Assembly (NCBI RefSeq): GCF_012641745.1
Contig: NZ_WEHZ01000001.1
Location: 124,001 to 188,000, forward strand
Reading direction: 5' to 3'
From: Pseudoalteromonas peptidolytica
GTDB taxonomy: Bacteria; Pseudomonadota; Gammaproteobacteria; Enterobacterales; Alteromonadaceae
DNA length: 64,000 bases
This document shows positions 1 through 7,952 of the stretch, piece after piece. Every line of letters starts with the position of its first letter. Position 1 is the stretch's first letter. The notes under the pieces were generated by a model. It was not told the DNA's origin, made no database searches, and worked only from the letters and a program-made list of their open reading frames with translations. A program made the translations under genes and the position numbers.

Positions 1-555
1 AACCTTGAATGGTTTAACTCCAGTGTAATACCAAAAGCCATTAGCAGCGATAAAAAAGCCAATACTAGTACCGGCAGGAAACTCACCAATACTTACCCGG
101 TGTCCATTGGTTAAATGTGGATAGCTGAGGTTGGGAAAGACGATGGTTTCTTGCACTTCTTCCGGTGACTGTGGTGGATTCTCAGGGTCAAACGTAAAGT
201 AGCCGAATGAGTTTTTGTAACCAGCGCCTTCGTGGATGAATGTGATAAATACTTCTGCATCCTCAAATAGGTGGATTGTCGAGCCCTGGTCGCCAGTGAT
301 AAAAGCCTCGTTTACTCGGCTTTCAGGAAGTGCATTGGCGATCCGCTGAAAAAACTCCGGCGTATATTCCCCGCGGTTGTAGGTAAGTTGATCAGGCTTT
401 CCGGTATTTTGGTTATAGCCTAGTGGCCAAGGTTGGCCAGAGTTGAATTGCCATACGTAGTTACCGCCTTGCTGCTCTACTGCAAGAGACGCTGTGCTCA
501 AGCATAGTGTGCTTGCTACACACAAGGACTGCGGTAATAAAGACTTGTTTTTCAT
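1..555 (-). CDS. Secreted DUF4114-domain protein, 3' end cut by window edge
   Basis: The reverse complement is open for 185 codons from an ATG preceded by GGAGG, and it runs off the left edge. The N-terminus is a Sec signal peptide (basic start, hydrophobic stretch, probable cleavage after ...TASLA near residue 25). Residues ~105-185 contain the pattern of DUF4114: F-HEGAGYKNSFGYF, then FPNLSYPHL, then a GEFPAGTSIGFFIAANGF block. DUF4114 is found in secreted or surface beta-rich proteins, often beside LruC domains; its function is unknown. A sigma-54-like element lies about 40 bp upstream of the start. The family call is from recognised sequence pattern; a role in surface or matrix biology is inference from the adjacent polysaccharide genes. 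Confidence 0.75.
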   Translation of the reverse strand, partial: MKNKSLLPQSLCVASTLCLSTASLAVEQQGGNYVWQFNSGQPWPLGYNQNTGKPDQLTYNRGEYTPEFFQRIANALPESRVNEAFITGDQGSTIHLFEDAEVFITFIHEGAGYKNSFGYFTFDPENPPQSPEEVQETIVFPNLSYPHLTNGHRVSIGEFPAGTSIGFFIAANGFWYYTGVKPFKV

Positions 556-594
556 AATTGCCTCCGTGGGCACAAATGGAGATACGACTCACAA

Positions 595-610
595 CGCAGT
601 TATCATGCCA
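595..610 (-). promoter_or_regulatory. Candidate sigma-54 (-24/-12) promoter for the DUF4114 gene
   Basis: On the minus strand the sequence reads TGGCATG-N4-CTGCG, with the invariant GG and GC in the correct register for the consensus TGGCACG-N4-TTGCW. It is nearly identical to the element at 3998-4013 (TGGCATGCTAACTGCA). The GC lies about 40 bp from the ATG, leaving room for a transcription start and the GGAGG ribosome site. Confidence 0.5.
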
Positions 611-859
611 AAATGAAAAGCTTATAATTATTAGGCGTTTACCTCTTCTAGTGTGCTTGTAATCTGAATTTTTCGCATTTTGCAGCGCAGTGTGGTTTGC
701 ACAATGGTGAAAAAGATTAGAAAGTCATGAAGAGTGTCAATTAGCTTTCTGTATTGCGACTCTAGTTATTGAGTTTGTTTGAAGTCAGAAATAATAAAAG
801 TATTTTAAATCAGTTTGTTACTGTATTTTGTTTTGTTCGAAAGGTTTGTTATTGGCAGC

Positions 860-875
860 TGGAGTGGTATTTGCA
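860..875 (+). promoter_or_regulatory. Weak candidate sigma-54 promoter for the first glycosyltransferase
   Basis: The sequence TGGAGTG-N4-TTGCA has a perfect -12 half (TTGCA) and the GG of the -24 half in correct register, but three mismatches in the rest of the -24 box. The ATG is 29 bp downstream. It would be unremarkable alone; it is listed because three better matches occur within the same 4 kb. Confidence 0.3.
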
Positions 876-903
876 TACCTTTATATCACCTTGGAGGTGA
901 TCT

Positions 904-1638
904 ATGACAAACGACAACATACTAATATTCAGCATAGCTTTGAATGGTTATCAAATTCGATACCGCCGCCATCTTGCAAGCCAGCGGCGTTACGCTGAGC
1001 GCATGGGGTACGACTACACTGTGATCACAAAGCCTTGGGTGACAAATCTTGGTGCGGAGTGCTGCTGGTTAAAGCTGTATCTATTACGCTCAGCGCTGTC
1101 GGCTGGCTATGATTATGTGTTGTTTGTCGATGCCGACGCTTACATTCAAGACTCTTGCCCCAACCTATCGAGTGTTATTAAGCCTGATAAGTTTTTGTTT
1201 ATGGCAAATGGTTATAGCGGCAGGCTAAACTCAGGGGTGATGTTAATGAAGGCCTGCCCCGAAGCGTTGTTGTGGCTCGATAGTATTATCAACGCTATCA
1301 CTGAGCCTGTTGTCGATATTGAGTCAGTAGGGTGGGGAGAAAATGGTCATGTCATTCACTTTGCGAAAAATTGTGATGGACTTGAGCTATTAAACGAAAA
1401 ATGGAATAACACTAAAAGCCCACAGTGTTCAGACTATATTAGACATTATAATTACGGACCGATGAAAAATTCAGTAGTCGACCGATTATTTCACAAATTA
1501 ATATTTAAGCTTTCAAAGCTATTGCTCCACTGCAATTTAAATAATAAGTCAGAAATGCCGCTTAAATTAAAAACGGTAAAAGAACGCATTCCGATATTAT
1601 TCCATCGTGTCATTTCCGAGTACAAACACTTTTCCTGA
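904..1638 (+). CDS. DxD-motif glycosyltransferase
   Basis: This is a 244-residue soluble protein with the layout of a GT-A fold nucleotide-diphospho-sugar transferase. It has an N-terminal beta strand (ILIFSIALNGYQIRY), a central FVDADAY at residues 74-80 that supplies the metal/UDP-sugar binding DxD (76-78), and an LNSGVMLMKA block typical of GT8/GT34-like retaining transferases. The start is well supported by a strong ribosome site, TTGGAGGTGA, four bases upstream. It is probably an accessory enzyme of surface polysaccharide synthesis, given the genes that follow. Acceptor and donor cannot be told from sequence. The last 60 residues are Lys- and Leu-rich and unrecognised. Confidence 0.75.
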   Translation: MTNDNILIFSIALNGYQIRYRRHLASQRRYAERMGYDYTVITKPWVTNLGAECCWLKLYLLRSALSAGYDYVLFVDADAYIQDSCPNLSSVIKPDKFLFMANGYSGRLNSGVMLMKACPEALLWLDSIINAITEPVVDIESVGWGENGHVIHFAKNCDGLELLNEKWNNTKSPQCSDYIRHYNYGPMKNSVVDRLFHKLIFKLSKLLLHCNLNNKSEMPLKLKTVKERIPILFHRVISEYKHFS

Positions 1639-1658
1639 GGCCCTATAGGCCTCTTTTG
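1637..1658 (+). terminator. Rho-independent terminator after the first glycosyltransferase
   Basis: The stem GAGGCC / GGCCTC with a 5-nt loop is followed by TTTTG. The stem overlaps the TGA stop codon, so termination is immediate. Confidence 0.75.
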
Positions 1659-1773
1659 TTATCTGGTATTTGTTTTTTAATTTCATTTTTTAATTCGGAA
1701 TTGCTTTTGCATTTTGCAACAAATTTACTCTGATATTTATCTATTTTTATTTATAAACAATGAGTTATAGGTT

Positions 1774-1789
1774 TGGCACGGTAATCGCA
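1774..1789 (+). promoter_or_regulatory. Strong sigma-54 promoter candidate for the WecG-fusion operon
   Basis: The sequence TGGCACG-N4-TCGCA matches the consensus TGGCACG-N4-TTGCW with one mismatch and carries the flanking T before TGG. The element ends 36 bp before the ATG, exactly the spacing seen for the element upstream of the pyruvyltransferase gene. Transcription would require RpoN and an enhancer-binding activator, neither of which is encoded here. Confidence 0.65.
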
Positions 1790-1824
1790 AAACTAAGACA
1801 AAGCAAACCACACTGAGGTGGATT

Positions 1825-3066
1825 ATGAAAGTCTTAGATTTTGAAACTCAAGTCTCTAGTTCAAAAAGCACACGCATACTCGCGGTGATGATAGCTTCTT
1901 TGCTACTGGTACTCCTTATGCCTCTATATGCCGTTAATGTGGTCATAGCGGTTTTATGCTTTTGTGCACCGATAAAGAAAAGATCTTGGATGGACATAAG
2001 TGGATGTAGGGTAGAGTTGTACCAGTGGAGTAAAGGCATATTTGCTGATAGCGCTGCATTATTTAATGTCATCAAAGGAGACATTGAGTTCGTGGGAAAC
2101 CCGTTGGTGAGAGACAATGTTTCTATCCCAAAAGTAGATAACTTCCGCTCGCCGTGTAGCAAATCAGGATTATTTGATTATCTACAGCTTCATAGCCTTA
2201 CCGGATTAAAGGCCGAAGACCCACAGGCACTGCTTAATAAGCAGGTACAACAGAGTGTCTTGGCCGACCTTGTCATGGTGTTTAAGATTCTCATCTGCCG
2301 ACTGCTTTATTCAGGCAAGACACTTGACCACACGTCGCGTCCCGTTTTTGGTCTGTCATTCAGTAATTGTCAGATGGAAGAGGCGGTTTCTTGGGTACTT
2401 GACAGCACGGCATCGCAAACTTGTCGTACCGCGTTTTTTATCAATGCGAATTCTATCAACCTTGCGGCCGAAAACTCTGCGTTACGCTCAGCGTTGAAAA
2501 GCAGCAACCGTAATTTTATCGACGGCTCGGGTATGCGCTTAGCTGTAAGAAAAGTTGGAGTGCAACTAGCTGATAATTGCAATGGTACAGATATGCTCCC
2601 GCAACTTTGCGAACGCATGGAAGCGTCTGGAAAATCAGTATTTTTACTTGGTGCAAAACCCGGTGTTGCTGAAAAAGCGGCGCAGTCCCTACGTCAAACA
2701 TATCCCAATTTGCGGATCGTAGGGTCACACCATGGCTACTTTGACGACGATGAAGCTGTCATTGCGCAAATCAACCAAAGTAAAGCTGATATCGTGCTGG
2801 TGGCATTAGGCTCCCCTCGTCAAGAGATATGGGTAGATAGCAACAAACATAAGCTTGAAGCCAGCTGTGCGCTAGCGGTTGGTGGATTATTTGACTTCTT
2901 TTCCGGTGATGTTCCAAGAGCACCACTTTGGCTGCGTGAGCTAGGACTTGAGTGGGTTTGGCGATTAATACAACAGCCTAAAGCTAAGTTTCACCGCTAC
3001 GTTATTGGAAATCCGATATTTTTATTCCGTGTTTATATTCTGAATCAGGCATTGAGAGGGCTTTAA
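1825..3066 (+). CDS. WecG/TagA/CpsF (GT26) glycosyltransferase with a degenerate sugar-transferase N-terminal domain
   Basis: This 413-residue protein has two parts. Residues ~173-400 are a GT26 domain: FINANSINLA, FIDGSGMRLA (the Asp at ~233 aligns with the TagA catalytic base), NGTDMLP, FLLGAKPG, and GSPRQEIW near 328. These enzymes add N-acetyl-hexosaminuronic acid or ManNAc-type sugars to lipid-linked intermediates. The first ~165 residues resemble a decayed PF02397 polyprenyl-phosphate sugar transferase: one membrane segment (~20-48), LFNVIKGDIEFVGNPLV in place of LxNVxxGDMxxxGPRP, and a C-terminal SLTGL plus VFKILICRLL. The Asp-Glu catalytic dyad and the FRSM segment are absent. The stop lies 2 bp before the intact sugar transferase. 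GTGGAT upstream serves as ribosome site. Confidence 0.8.
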   Translation: MKVLDFETQVSSSKSTRILAVMIASLLLVLLMPLYAVNVVIAVLCFCAPIKKRSWMDISGCRVELYQWSKGIFADSAALFNVIKGDIEFVGNPLVRDNVSIPKVDNFRSPCSKSGLFDYLQLHSLTGLKAEDPQALLNKQVQQSVLADLVMVFKILICRLLYSGKTLDHTSRPVFGLSFSNCQMEEAVSWVLDSTASQTCRTAFFINANSINLAAENSALRSALKSSNRNFIDGSGMRLAVRKVGVQLADNCNGTDMLPQLCERMEASGKSVFLLGAKPGVAEKAAQSLRQTYPNLRIVGSHHGYFDDDEAVIAQINQSKADIVLVALGSPRQEIWVDSNKHKLEASCALAVGGLFDFFSGDVPRAPLWLRELGLEWVWRLIQQPKAKFHRYVIGNPIFLFRVYILNQALRGL

Positions 3067-3068
3067 TC

Positions 3069-3755
3069 ATGACTACTATCAAAAAATTATCAACCAATAT
3101 GGCATTTTCTCAAACTGCAACCGCGCCCGACTCAACCTCTGTGCGCGACGGTCGTCACCACGGTATCCCTGTTATGCTACAAAGAGCAATAGCTGGACTC
3201 GGTATGCTATTTATCTCACCATTACTTTTACTGGTGATGTTGCTGATCAAACTAGAAAGCCAAGGGCCATGTGTGTACAAGCAAGTGAGAGTGGGTAAAC
3301 TCGGTCGTCGCTTCACTATGTATAAGTTCCGTTCTATGTATATGGCAGATGACCCAAAATTCAAAGCGCCAGATCCAAGCCAAAGTAACCGTGATGGCGT
3401 ATGTGCAAAATTTCATAATGATCCTAGGATCACGCGAGTAGGGCGTTTTATTCGTAAGTACTCGATTGATGAATTACCACAGTTATTCAATGTTGTATGT
3501 GGGGACATGCTGCTAATAGGTCCACGACCAGCGCTAGAAAAAGAAGTAAGTGCTTATCAAGTGAGAGAGCTTACGCGTTTAAACTGTGAACAAGGGCTTA
3601 CAGGTCTCTGGCAGGTAACTGGGCGCGCTGACACTACTTTTGAGCAGCAAGTTATGTTGGATAAGCAGTATATAGATAACCAGAGTATGGTTCAGGATAT
3701 TAAAATTATATGCAAAACAGTTCCATGTGTATTAGGAGCTCGCGGTGCATACTAG
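3069..3755 (+). CDS. Polyprenyl-phosphate sugar-1-phosphate transferase (initiating transferase)
   Basis: This is a 228-residue monotopic PF02397 enzyme. It transfers a phospho-sugar from a UDP-sugar to undecaprenyl phosphate, the first committed step of repeat-unit assembly. It has one membrane hairpin at ~36-62, YKFRSM at 85-90, an intact Asp134-Glu135 dyad in YSIDELPQLFNV, GDMLLIGPRPA at ~145-155, and the C-terminal GLTGLWQVTGR. It lacks the four-helix N-terminal domain of WcaJ/WbaP, so it is of the short PglC-like form. It follows the WecG-fusion gene after 2 bp, clearly in one operon. Which sugar it uses cannot be read from sequence. Confidence 0.9.
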   Translation: MTTIKKLSTNMAFSQTATAPDSTSVRDGRHHGIPVMLQRAIAGLGMLFISPLLLLVMLLIKLESQGPCVYKQVRVGKLGRRFTMYKFRSMYMADDPKFKAPDPSQSNRDGVCAKFHNDPRITRVGRFIRKYSIDELPQLFNVVCGDMLLIGPRPALEKEVSAYQVRELTRLNCEQGLTGLWQVTGRADTTFEQQVMLDKQYIDNQSMVQDIKIICKTVPCVLGARGAY

Positions 3756-3880
3756 TGCGTAACTGAGACTATTGACACTGGTAGTCTGTGTATCACAGCA
3801 GCAGTATTCGAGCCGACAGTAAAGCGTTTCATCTGCCTCAGCTTAGACTACATACTGCTCGTCAAATAAAACATCACCTA

Positions 3881-3920
3881 AACAGGGCGACCGGTTATCT
3901 CGGTGGCCCTGTTTTCATTT
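3881..3920 (+). terminator. Rho-independent terminator after the sugar transferase
   Basis: The 8-bp stem AACAGGGC / GCCCTGTT has an inner ACCG / CGGT extension and is followed by TTCATTTT. It lies ~125 bp after the stop and separates two transcription units, consistent with a fresh promoter for the next gene. The rest of the 293-bp gap (3756-4048) holds only this hairpin and the sigma-54-like element. Confidence 0.75.
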
Positions 3921-3997
3921 TAATAATATGCAATGCAATCTGCGAATAACGCCAAGTGAAATGCAATATAATTCTTTAAAATCAATATCTTAAATTT

Positions 3998-4013
3998 TGG
4001 CATGCTAACTGCA
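3998..4013 (+). promoter_or_regulatory. Sigma-54 promoter candidate for the pyruvyltransferase/GT2 pair
   Basis: The sequence TGGCATG-N4-CTGCA has invariant GG and GC in register, with one mismatch in each half. It ends 36 bp before the ATG, the same distance as the element at 1774-1789. Confidence 0.55.
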
Positions 4014-4048
4014 GTACCAAGTTATCTTCTTGAATCGGTGGAATTAGC

Positions 4049-5188
4049 ATGATGAAAAATTTGGACGCGTATCTAGTCGGGTACTACGGCATGAGAAACA
4101 GCGGTGACGATGCCCTCATGCAAGCAACAATGCTAGGTGCTAAGACATTTCTTGGCAGCGCTTCGATTGCGGTGAATGCCCCAATCAATAATCCCATAGT
4201 ACGAGAGTCAGGATGTATAGGCCAAACTGACGTAGTATTTCGCGGTCATCAACGGCTTAAACATTATCACAGATCGCTACACTCAAAAGCGGTGATATTT
4301 GGTGGCGGGTCGGTGTTACACAGCTGTCGCGATATCGCGCAGAAGCGTCATATGATAGCACTTGCCGGCGCTAAAAATTCAATGGCGTTAGGTGTAGGGA
4401 TTGAAGGCTTTAGTGATATCAATGCTGAAAGGCAGTGTAAGAAGTTTTTGAATGAGTGTGGACTTGTCACTGTCAGAGACAAGCAAAGCTATGAGATTGC
4501 GACTTTACTAGCGCCGCATGCCAATATTAGGCATACATTTGATCTAGCTCCGTCTTTACTACATTACTTCGCTGATAGACTAAACCCGGTTGAGCGCCAA
4601 GGCATCGCTTTTAATTTTTGTCCAAAAGTGATCACACCATTTGGTGATGTTAATGAGCAAGCAGAAGCCAACCGTGTCAACAAAGCTGCCAAGCTGATCA
4701 CGGCAACTTGGGAAGCCACACGAGAGAAAATCTATTTGATTGAGCTGAATGATCAGCCGCTGATAAGCGATAGGTTAGTTCACGACAAAATTATGGCTGC
4801 GCTGCCCAGTTGGGTGGAAGTCCAGCGCATAAGTTATGTTGCCAACCCATTAGCGACACTTAAATGTATCTCCATGTTCAAAGCCCTGATAGGGATGCGC
4901 TTACATGCGCTGGTTTATGCTTACATGATGCAAACACCTTATCTTAGTCTTGAATATCACAATAAATGTGCACAGTGGTGTATGCAAACAGCAACGAGTA
5001 CTGACAATCGTTTTGATGCCAATGAGTTTAGTGTTGCTGAAATACATAATCGAATTACCCACGGGTTGAGATATGGCTTCATACAGCCGAAGTTTCCTCT
5101 ACATCAAGCAATTTCTTTATCAATTTCTAATTGGAGCGAGAGCCATGAGCAAAATACAATTCTCCGTCATTATTCCCCTATACAATAA
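4049..5188 (+). CDS. Polysaccharide pyruvyl transferase family protein
   Basis: This is a 379-residue PF04230 protein (CsaB/WcaK/AmsJ family). These enzymes add ketal-linked pyruvate from phosphoenolpyruvate to exopolysaccharide or cell-wall sugars. Recognisable parts are the N-terminal YLVGYYGMRNSGDDALMQA (nucleotide-binding-like GN-GD motif), VIFGGGSVLHSC at ~85-96, MALGVGIEG, VTVRDKQSYE, a DLAPSLL block, and IGMRLHALVYA near 285, whose Arg and His are conserved in the family. A second ATG follows directly, so the start could be one codon later. Its 3' end overlaps the next gene by 44 bp, implying co-translation. Confidence 0.85.
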   Translation: MMKNLDAYLVGYYGMRNSGDDALMQATMLGAKTFLGSASIAVNAPINNPIVRESGCIGQTDVVFRGHQRLKHYHRSLHSKAVIFGGGSVLHSCRDIAQKRHMIALAGAKNSMALGVGIEGFSDINAERQCKKFLNECGLVTVRDKQSYEIATLLAPHANIRHTFDLAPSLLHYFADRLNPVERQGIAFNFCPKVITPFGDVNEQAEANRVNKAAKLITATWEATREKIYLIELNDQPLISDRLVHDKIMAALPSWVEVQRISYVANPLATLKCISMFKALIGMRLHALVYAYMMQTPYLSLEYHNKCAQWCMQTATSTDNRFDANEFSVAEIHNRITHGLRYGFIQPKFPLHQAISLSISNWSESHEQNTILRHYSPIQ

Positions 5189-6062
5189 AAGCAGCTGTAT
5201 TGAGCGTGCGTTAACAAGTGTTATGGCGCAAAAGCATCCCGCAGCTGAAATTATCGTAGTCGATGATGGCTCAACAGATGATAGTGTAGACAAAGTACGA
5301 GCATTGGACTTGGATAACCTAAAGCTGATCCAGCAACCAAACCAAGGCGTTTCAAGTGCGAGAAACAACGGGGTAAGACAGGCATCAAGTCGTTATATTG
5401 CATTTTTGGACGCAGATGATACTTGGTCCCCCTTCTTTCTTGCGAAAATAGCTCAACTTGTCCAGCGCTTTCCTAACGCAGGGCTTTATGCTAGCCGCTA
5501 CCAAAAAGTGAGAGGAGAGTGTGACTATCTTGATGCAAAAATTGCGTTAACGCACTGGAACCCTGATGGTTATCAAATGGATAACTATTTTGAAATTGCT
5601 GCCAATGGTGATTTGCCATTTACCGCTTCAAGCATTGTGTTAGATAAACAGACTTTTCTGAAAGTCGGTGGTTTTCCTGAAGGGGAGTGGATGGGAGAAG
5701 ACCAAAGTTTGTATGTGCAAGTTGCATTGAATTCAACCATCGCGTACACACCTGCAATCGAAAGTTTTTATTATATAGGTATTGCTGACAGTGCCTGTGA
5801 TAAAGCTCCCCCAAGCACCATTTGCCCCTTTGCTGAGCGTTTGATGACAGAGATTACACTAGGCAAAGTAGCCGATCGCACCGCTAGCATGGCGAAAAAG
5901 TATGTAGGCGCACATTTGTGTGATTTGGCCAAGCGTAACATTAAACATCGCAGCTATCGAGCCGCACTTGGTCTGTTGGCTCACCCTGCAGCAAAGAGCA
6001 GGGCATTACATTGGGGGCTTTATAGTTTGATAGCAAAGCCTATGTCATTACTTAGCCGATAA
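5145..6062 (+). CDS. Family 2 glycosyltransferase
   Basis: The protein has 305 residues from the ATG preceded by GGAGCGAG. An in-frame ATG 72 bp upstream lacks a ribosome site and would lengthen the overlap with the pyruvyltransferase gene. The GT2 GT-A domain is clear: FSVIIPLYN, VVDDGSTDDS with the nucleotide-binding Asp pair, QPNQGVSSARN, and FLDADDTW as the DxD. GEWMGEDQSLYVQVAL supplies the E-D catalytic-base region. It adds a sugar to a lipid-linked oligosaccharide on the cytoplasmic face; donor and linkage are unknown. It is the last gene of this polysaccharide block. Confidence 0.9.
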   Translation: MSKIQFSVIIPLYNKSSCIERALTSVMAQKHPAAEIIVVDDGSTDDSVDKVRALDLDNLKLIQQPNQGVSSARNNGVRQASSRYIAFLDADDTWSPFFLAKIAQLVQRFPNAGLYASRYQKVRGECDYLDAKIALTHWNPDGYQMDNYFEIAANGDLPFTASSIVLDKQTFLKVGGFPEGEWMGEDQSLYVQVALNSTIAYTPAIESFYYIGIADSACDKAPPSTICPFAERLMTEITLGKVADRTASMAKKYVGAHLCDLAKRNIKHRSYRAALGLLAHPAAKSRALHWGLYSLIAKPMSLLSR

Positions 6063-6070
6063 TTAAGAAT

Positions 6071-6124
6071 AGTTTTACTACGCCAAAACAGAGTCATTGA
6101 TTTGTCCCTTTTTGGCGTAAAACT
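6071..6124 (+). terminator. Imperfect inverted repeat, possible terminator
   Basis: The arms TACGCCAAAA and TTTTGGCGTA are perfect over 10 bp, extended by GTTTTAC / GTAAAAC around a 1-nt bulge, with a loop of about 21 nt. It lies just after the GT2 stop. There is no clean T-run after the stem, so the call is tentative. Confidence 0.4.
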
Positions 6125-6428
6125 CGCTATTTTCTTATCTTTGCCTATGCTTCAATAAAGCCAGTTGTTGCGATACTAAGTTTTAGTTTACAGTGAGTTA
6201 AGCACATACTTTTGGTAATAATATCTCAGTATACTCGGTCATATTAGTAAATTGCAGTTCAAAATGTGTCTGGCGTGATTGCAAGTGGCATCAAAAAATA
6301 CGCTTTTTACATAGTCATGGTCTCGCATATGCGGTGGCTGTGTAGCATGTTAAGTGAAGAGCATAGGACAACTGTTTAGTTTTGAGCTGGCGACATTAAC
6401 CTCATTAAGCGGTCATGAGTAAAGTACG
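6125..6428. other. Intergenic stretch before the diguanylate cyclase
   Basis: This AT-rich sequence shows no coding potential on either strand. I found no convincing -35/-10 pair, sigma-54 element, operator or repeat copy in it. It presumably carries the promoter of the following gene. Confidence 0.3.
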
Positions 6429-7805
6429 GTGATAAGAATAACGATAGAAAAACCAACCATAGCGCTATTACTTTTATTTAGCTCGGTATTTTGGGGGCTT
6501 ACATTTTATGCCGCAAAGCATATTGCCCACTCGATTGTCGTGCAGGAGATAAGCGAGAGAAAAGAAGTCGTGCGCTCAAATATTGCCCTAGTTCGAGCCA
6601 AAATAGAAAATGCAATCTTTATGGATACATACTTGGCTGAGAGCTTAGCTACATTTGTGACGATAGATTCGGACTTTGCTATTGAACATTGGTCTCTTGT
6701 AGCTGCAAAAGTGGTAGATGAATCGAGGTTAATTCGTCATGTCGGTCTAGCGCCAAATAATATTATCAGTCATGTGTATCCTGCTGAGGGAAATCGCGCT
6801 GCAATTGGATTTGATTTTCGAACTCGCCCCGAGCAGTTTCGTACCGTTGAGTTAGCTCGAACTTCAAAGCGCGTATTTATTGCCGGACCGTTACAATTAG
6901 TACAAGGGGGAGAGGCACTTATCGCTCGGTTTCCGGTCTTTTCTGATTACCCGCTAAACACTGATTATTGGGGGGCTATCAGCGTTGTACTAGACTATCA
7001 GAAGTTACTTGATTCTAGCGGGATATTGGCACTTGATGACGCGAAAGTGGCTTTGCGTGGACGGGATGGTCAAGGGCAAAACGGAGCTGTGTTTTTTGGA
7101 GATAGTGCGCTGTTCGGCGCACCAGACGTTACGATTCCGATCAGTTTGCCATCAGGTCAGTGGCAACTTGTTGCTGATTACCAAATTGACCCGAGCACTT
7201 ATTCAAAATCTGAAAATCAAGTACGACTTTTTGTTCATGTGATAGCACTCGTACTTTTTTTATCTTTACTGATCCTTTATCGCGCTTACTATCTTGCACG
7301 TACGGCTTCGTTGCAAGACGAGCTCACAAAATTACCTAATCGTCGTCATGCTATCCGTCAACTGAGCTCATTACTTGGAAGAACTGAGCCACCATCATTT
7401 GCACTACTCAATTTGGATTTAAATGATTTTAAGCTAGTAAATGATAAATTCGGTCATGAGGTTGGTGATAAATTGTTGCTGCATGTGTCGTCGATATTGA
7501 GGAGCTCAGTAAGGGTGTATGACTTTATTGCTCGGTTTGGAGGAGATGAGTTTATCATTATTGTTCATCGTGTCTCAGAAGAAGAGCAAGTAAATTCTAT
7601 AGTTCAACATATAAAGCAGCAAATCCAGCAGCATCCTTTTCAAGTCGATAGGCACTTGATAGCAATTTCAGTGAGCATCGGACATGCTTTCCCTCAAGCT
7701 GGTAATACGAGTGTTTCAGAGTTAATGGCGCGAGCCGACCATAATATGTATTACGATAAAAGTGTGTTTCGACAACAAAATCACAATGCTTTAGAAATTG
7801 ATTAG
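6429..7805 (+). CDS. Membrane diguanylate cyclase with CHASE-like periplasmic sensor
   Basis: This 458-residue protein has a GTG start. A membrane helix (~9-30) is followed by a ~240-residue periplasmic region resembling CHASE sensors (SRLIRHVGLAPNNIISHVYP, NRAAIGFDFRTRPEQ, FIAGPLQLVQGGEALIARFPVF), a second helix (~270-288), and a C-terminal GGDEF domain. The catalytic RFGGDEF is intact near residue 370. RVYD lies exactly five residues upstream and forms a product-inhibition I-site, so the enzyme should make cyclic di-GMP from two GTP and be feedback-regulated. Its place beside polysaccharide genes suggests control of matrix production. The ligand is unknown. The ribosome site is weak (GAGTAAAG). 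Confidence 0.88.
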   Translation: MIRITIEKPTIALLLLFSSVFWGLTFYAAKHIAHSIVVQEISERKEVVRSNIALVRAKIENAIFMDTYLAESLATFVTIDSDFAIEHWSLVAAKVVDESRLIRHVGLAPNNIISHVYPAEGNRAAIGFDFRTRPEQFRTVELARTSKRVFIAGPLQLVQGGEALIARFPVFSDYPLNTDYWGAISVVLDYQKLLDSSGILALDDAKVALRGRDGQGQNGAVFFGDSALFGAPDVTIPISLPSGQWQLVADYQIDPSTYSKSENQVRLFVHVIALVLFLSLLILYRAYYLARTASLQDELTKLPNRRHAIRQLSSLLGRTEPPSFALLNLDLNDFKLVNDKFGHEVGDKLLLHVSSILRSSVRVYDFIARFGGDEFIIIVHRVSEEEQVNSIVQHIKQQIQQHPFQVDRHLIAISVSIGHAFPQAGNTSVSELMARADHNMYYDKSVFRQQNHNALEID

Positions 7806-7952
7806 CGTAGCTATTTAGACCGAATTGGTATTACTACCCATTTTTTCAACTCGGCCAATATTAATCCCTATTTGTACAAAAGTGCGATAGGGGTCATTAA
7901 AGCACGTTTGAACTGTACTAAGCTTATAGAAAACGCGGATAGGAGTTGTGTT

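Larger units (their letters stand above)
556..903. other. Divergent 348-bp intergenic region
   Basis: This AT-rich stretch separates the leftward DUF4114 gene from the rightward glycosyltransferase. It carries a sigma-54-like element on each strand. I see no coding potential, repeat or RNA gene in the remainder. The long spacer would accommodate enhancer-binding-protein sites, but I could not pick out a convincing repeated operator. Confidence 0.4.

Noticed and set aside
5073..5144. Longer N-terminus for the GT2 glycosyltransferase
   Set aside because: The added 24 residues precede the first GT2 strand, lie inside the previous gene and lack a ribosome site, while the ATG at 5145 has GGAGCGAG.
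7823..7831. AATTGGTAT just after the diguanylate cyclase gene as a repeat copy
   Set aside because: Only one terminus-like word is present, with no matching left end or internal similarity.
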